Assembly (NCBI GenBank): GCA_022376925.1 | Contig: JAIOJX010000032.1 | Span: 205,340,939 to 205,404,938, forward strand | DNA: 64,000 nt | DNA from: Tragulus kanchil | Taxonomy: Eukaryota > Chordata > Mammalia > Artiodactyla > Tragulidae | Direction of reading: 5' to 3' | Shown here: positions 58,201 to 61,200 of the stretch, one piece after another | How positions within the stretch are numbered: the first letter of the stretch is position 1 | How the letters are laid out: each line of letters starts with the position of its first letter | Notes under the pieces: model-generated | The model's database searches: none | Told to the model about the DNA's origin: nothing | Seen by the model: the letters and a program-made list of their open reading frames with translations, nothing else | Translations under genes and position numbers: made by a program

Positions 58201-61200
58201 GCAGTAATGGGATCATGGACAACAAAAGCTCAATGGCAGGTGTAGACAGACCTAAATCAGGGGTTCCTAAAGTAAGAGTGATTTTGTCCCCAGGGGATAT
58301 TTAGCAATGTCTGGAAATATTTTTGGTTGCTGCCACTGTTACCCCTTCTCTAGGGGGTCTTCTCAACCCAGCAATCAAACCAAGATCTCCCACATTGTAG
58401 ATGGATTCCTTACCAGCTGAGTTACCAGGGAATCTTCCATCTAGCAGACAGAAGCTGCTAAATATTCTACAATGCATAATACAGCCCTACAACAAAATTA
58501 TTTTGCCCCAAAGTGTCTAAATTGAATCCTGATTTGAACAAACTATTGAGTCCATTTGGGAGTTTTAACATGGATAATATCAAGGAATTATTTTTATCAG
58601 TATGATGAGACAACAGGGGCAATGTGAATAGGTCAAATATTAGATGACAGGAAAAAACATTAATTCTGTTAGGTGTTATAATGTGTGTTTACCTTAGAAA
58701 AAGTCCTTTAAAAAAAATAAGCGTCAATTAATTAAGAGTGCAGGAATGAAATCACATGAGATCTAAGATTCATTTAAAAATATTTCAGAAAGAACAACAA
58801 TAAAAGCCTAGATAAACATATATGGTAAAATCTTGATACCTGTTGAACCTGAGTGATGGGTATATGGGTGAAAATCATGACATTTTCTCTACTCTTGTGC
58901 ATGTTAAAACCTTTCACCATAAAAAAAACCTGTTAATGAAACATCCCCCAAATAAAATATGAATCAATGAAGAAAGGTTAATTGTCAGAGATTGGCACAG
59001 AAAATGTTTATTATCCTAATAAACCAAAGTATCCTAAGTCTAGAATGTGATAACCCATGTATCTTATTCAACACATCTTTGTGGAGAGCCGACAATTTGC
59101 AAGGCACTGTCCTAGGTGCTACAGGGGATAAAAACAGTAAATGAACATAGAAAACAGACTTGTGGACACAGAGGGAGAAGAAGAGGATGGGAGGAAGCAC
59201 TGAAACATACACACTGTCATATGTAAAACAGACAGCTAGTGGGAAGTTACTGTATAACACAGGAACCTTAACCCAGTGCTCTGTGACAACCTAGAGGAGT
59301 AGACTGGGATCGGGGGTAGGAGGAAATTTTAGGAGAGAGGGGACATATGCATACTTATGACTGATTCACACATTCAGAGGGGGAATCCAGAAATCAACAT
59401 AATGTTGTAAAGCAATTATCCTCCAATTAAAAATAAAAAAATTTTTAAAAATGTAAGTGAGACAGTCTCTGTCTAAAGGGACTTATAATCTGAAGGACAG
59501 AACCAAACCACATGGGTAAGCTGAGGCATGGCTTCATAGATGCCCTGATATTTGAGATGTGCCTTGAAAGCAATACAACTGTTGAGGGAGGGCAGAGAGA
59601 TCTGAGGAAGTCGGGACAAATTCTAGATAGAGGCAAAAAAAAAAAAAACCTCCACTAAAGAGGCTTAACAAGGGCATTCTTGATTTGACCCATTCATACT
59701 TCTCAAACCTCATCTTTCACCACTTTCCCACCCCCCTCCCGCCCCCCTCTCTCATCAAAGAATCTGAGGCACTGAATATTCAATCCAAAGCACTAAAAGA
59801 AGTTCACTTTAGACAAAGGCAGAAAAGCAATGTTCATGCAAAGTTCATGTTAAGGACTGGCCTGATCCACCATAACCATCGTCCCCTCCCACCCCAACAC
59901 CACTACCAAAAAACCCAAATCATTTGTCTCTCTAAAAAGCCAGAAAAAGTCTAGTAGAAATAGAATATAAATGTCAGGTTTTGGCTCGGACTAACTATCA
60001 AAATGTTTGAGGACAACAACAAAAAAAACCTGGAAATTTCAGAATGGGGTGGTAAAGGGGGAGAAATTCTGTCCCTATTATAATAGAGGAATCTTGGGAA
60101 ATAACCTGATAGTATGGTACTAATTTGATCTAAGCCAACAGAACCTCTTACTCTACCCAGCATCTCAACTGTTTTCTCCTCATGATGTGCCAAGCACAAC
60201 ATATTACTTACTTAAAACAACTTCTTTTAATTAAGAAAAATTAGAATGCTGCATTCCTATTTTTTGAAAATCCTTTACATGTTAATCTGAGCTTTGTAGA
60301 TTAAAAGATCCTCTATTTTCATTAGGAACCTAGGTAGAAGAGTAATTGCTAAACGTGTCTATTTTAAGAAATCAAAACAAATGCTTTCTTCCACTTCATC
60401 TTCTTTCTTAAGAAATGAATACACTTACAACGGCTACTCTACCCATCTGTGACAGGGAAACATCACTTCAAACAGAAGTTGAGAATGGCTCTTTCATGAA
60501 GAGATGTCATGAAAATTTTTTTAAAAACTTGACCAAATTCCAAGGCCGTTACTCTGTGGAGTAAATGGTAACAACAATGCACTGCAGCAAACTGGTCAAT
60601 TCATAAAACTATCTTTAAGTGATGTGAGAAAAGGGATGCATGGGTCAATTCGTTAAACAATTAGTAGACTCCCCAAAAGGTCAAATACATAGACTCCCTT
60701 ATGTATTGCATATATACCTACAACCATAATTAGGATGGTCCTGATTAGAACAAGGTTTCCAGCCTTCATCTGCTGAGATTAACTTAGGAAACTGACAGCT
60801 ATCAGTGGCTCTTAATTTTCTTTTAAAGAAGCTAACTGGTCATAAGATTTATATGCATTTCAAGTGTCAGCCCTTTGAGAAGCTCTCTCTTTTTTTTTTT
60901 TTACATTGCCTCAATTTTAAGTTACGATTAGAAAAAAGAAAAACACTAAAAAAATAAAAACCTCTGCAACAGCAACAAAACCTAGGAAGACTGGTTAAAG
61001 GAAACCAAGGACTACATCTGAGAAGTAACTCTTGAGCCACCCTACTACTCTGGTGTCTAAAATATCTTCAAACACTGCTCTTTCAATGATCCACGGCGAG
61101 CTAATTAAAAAGCTGGGATATCAGACCCCCGACTTTTATGAAATCCTTTGGAGTGTAAATTTCTTAGTTACCAAGTGTTGGAATTAGGCCAAGCACTAGG

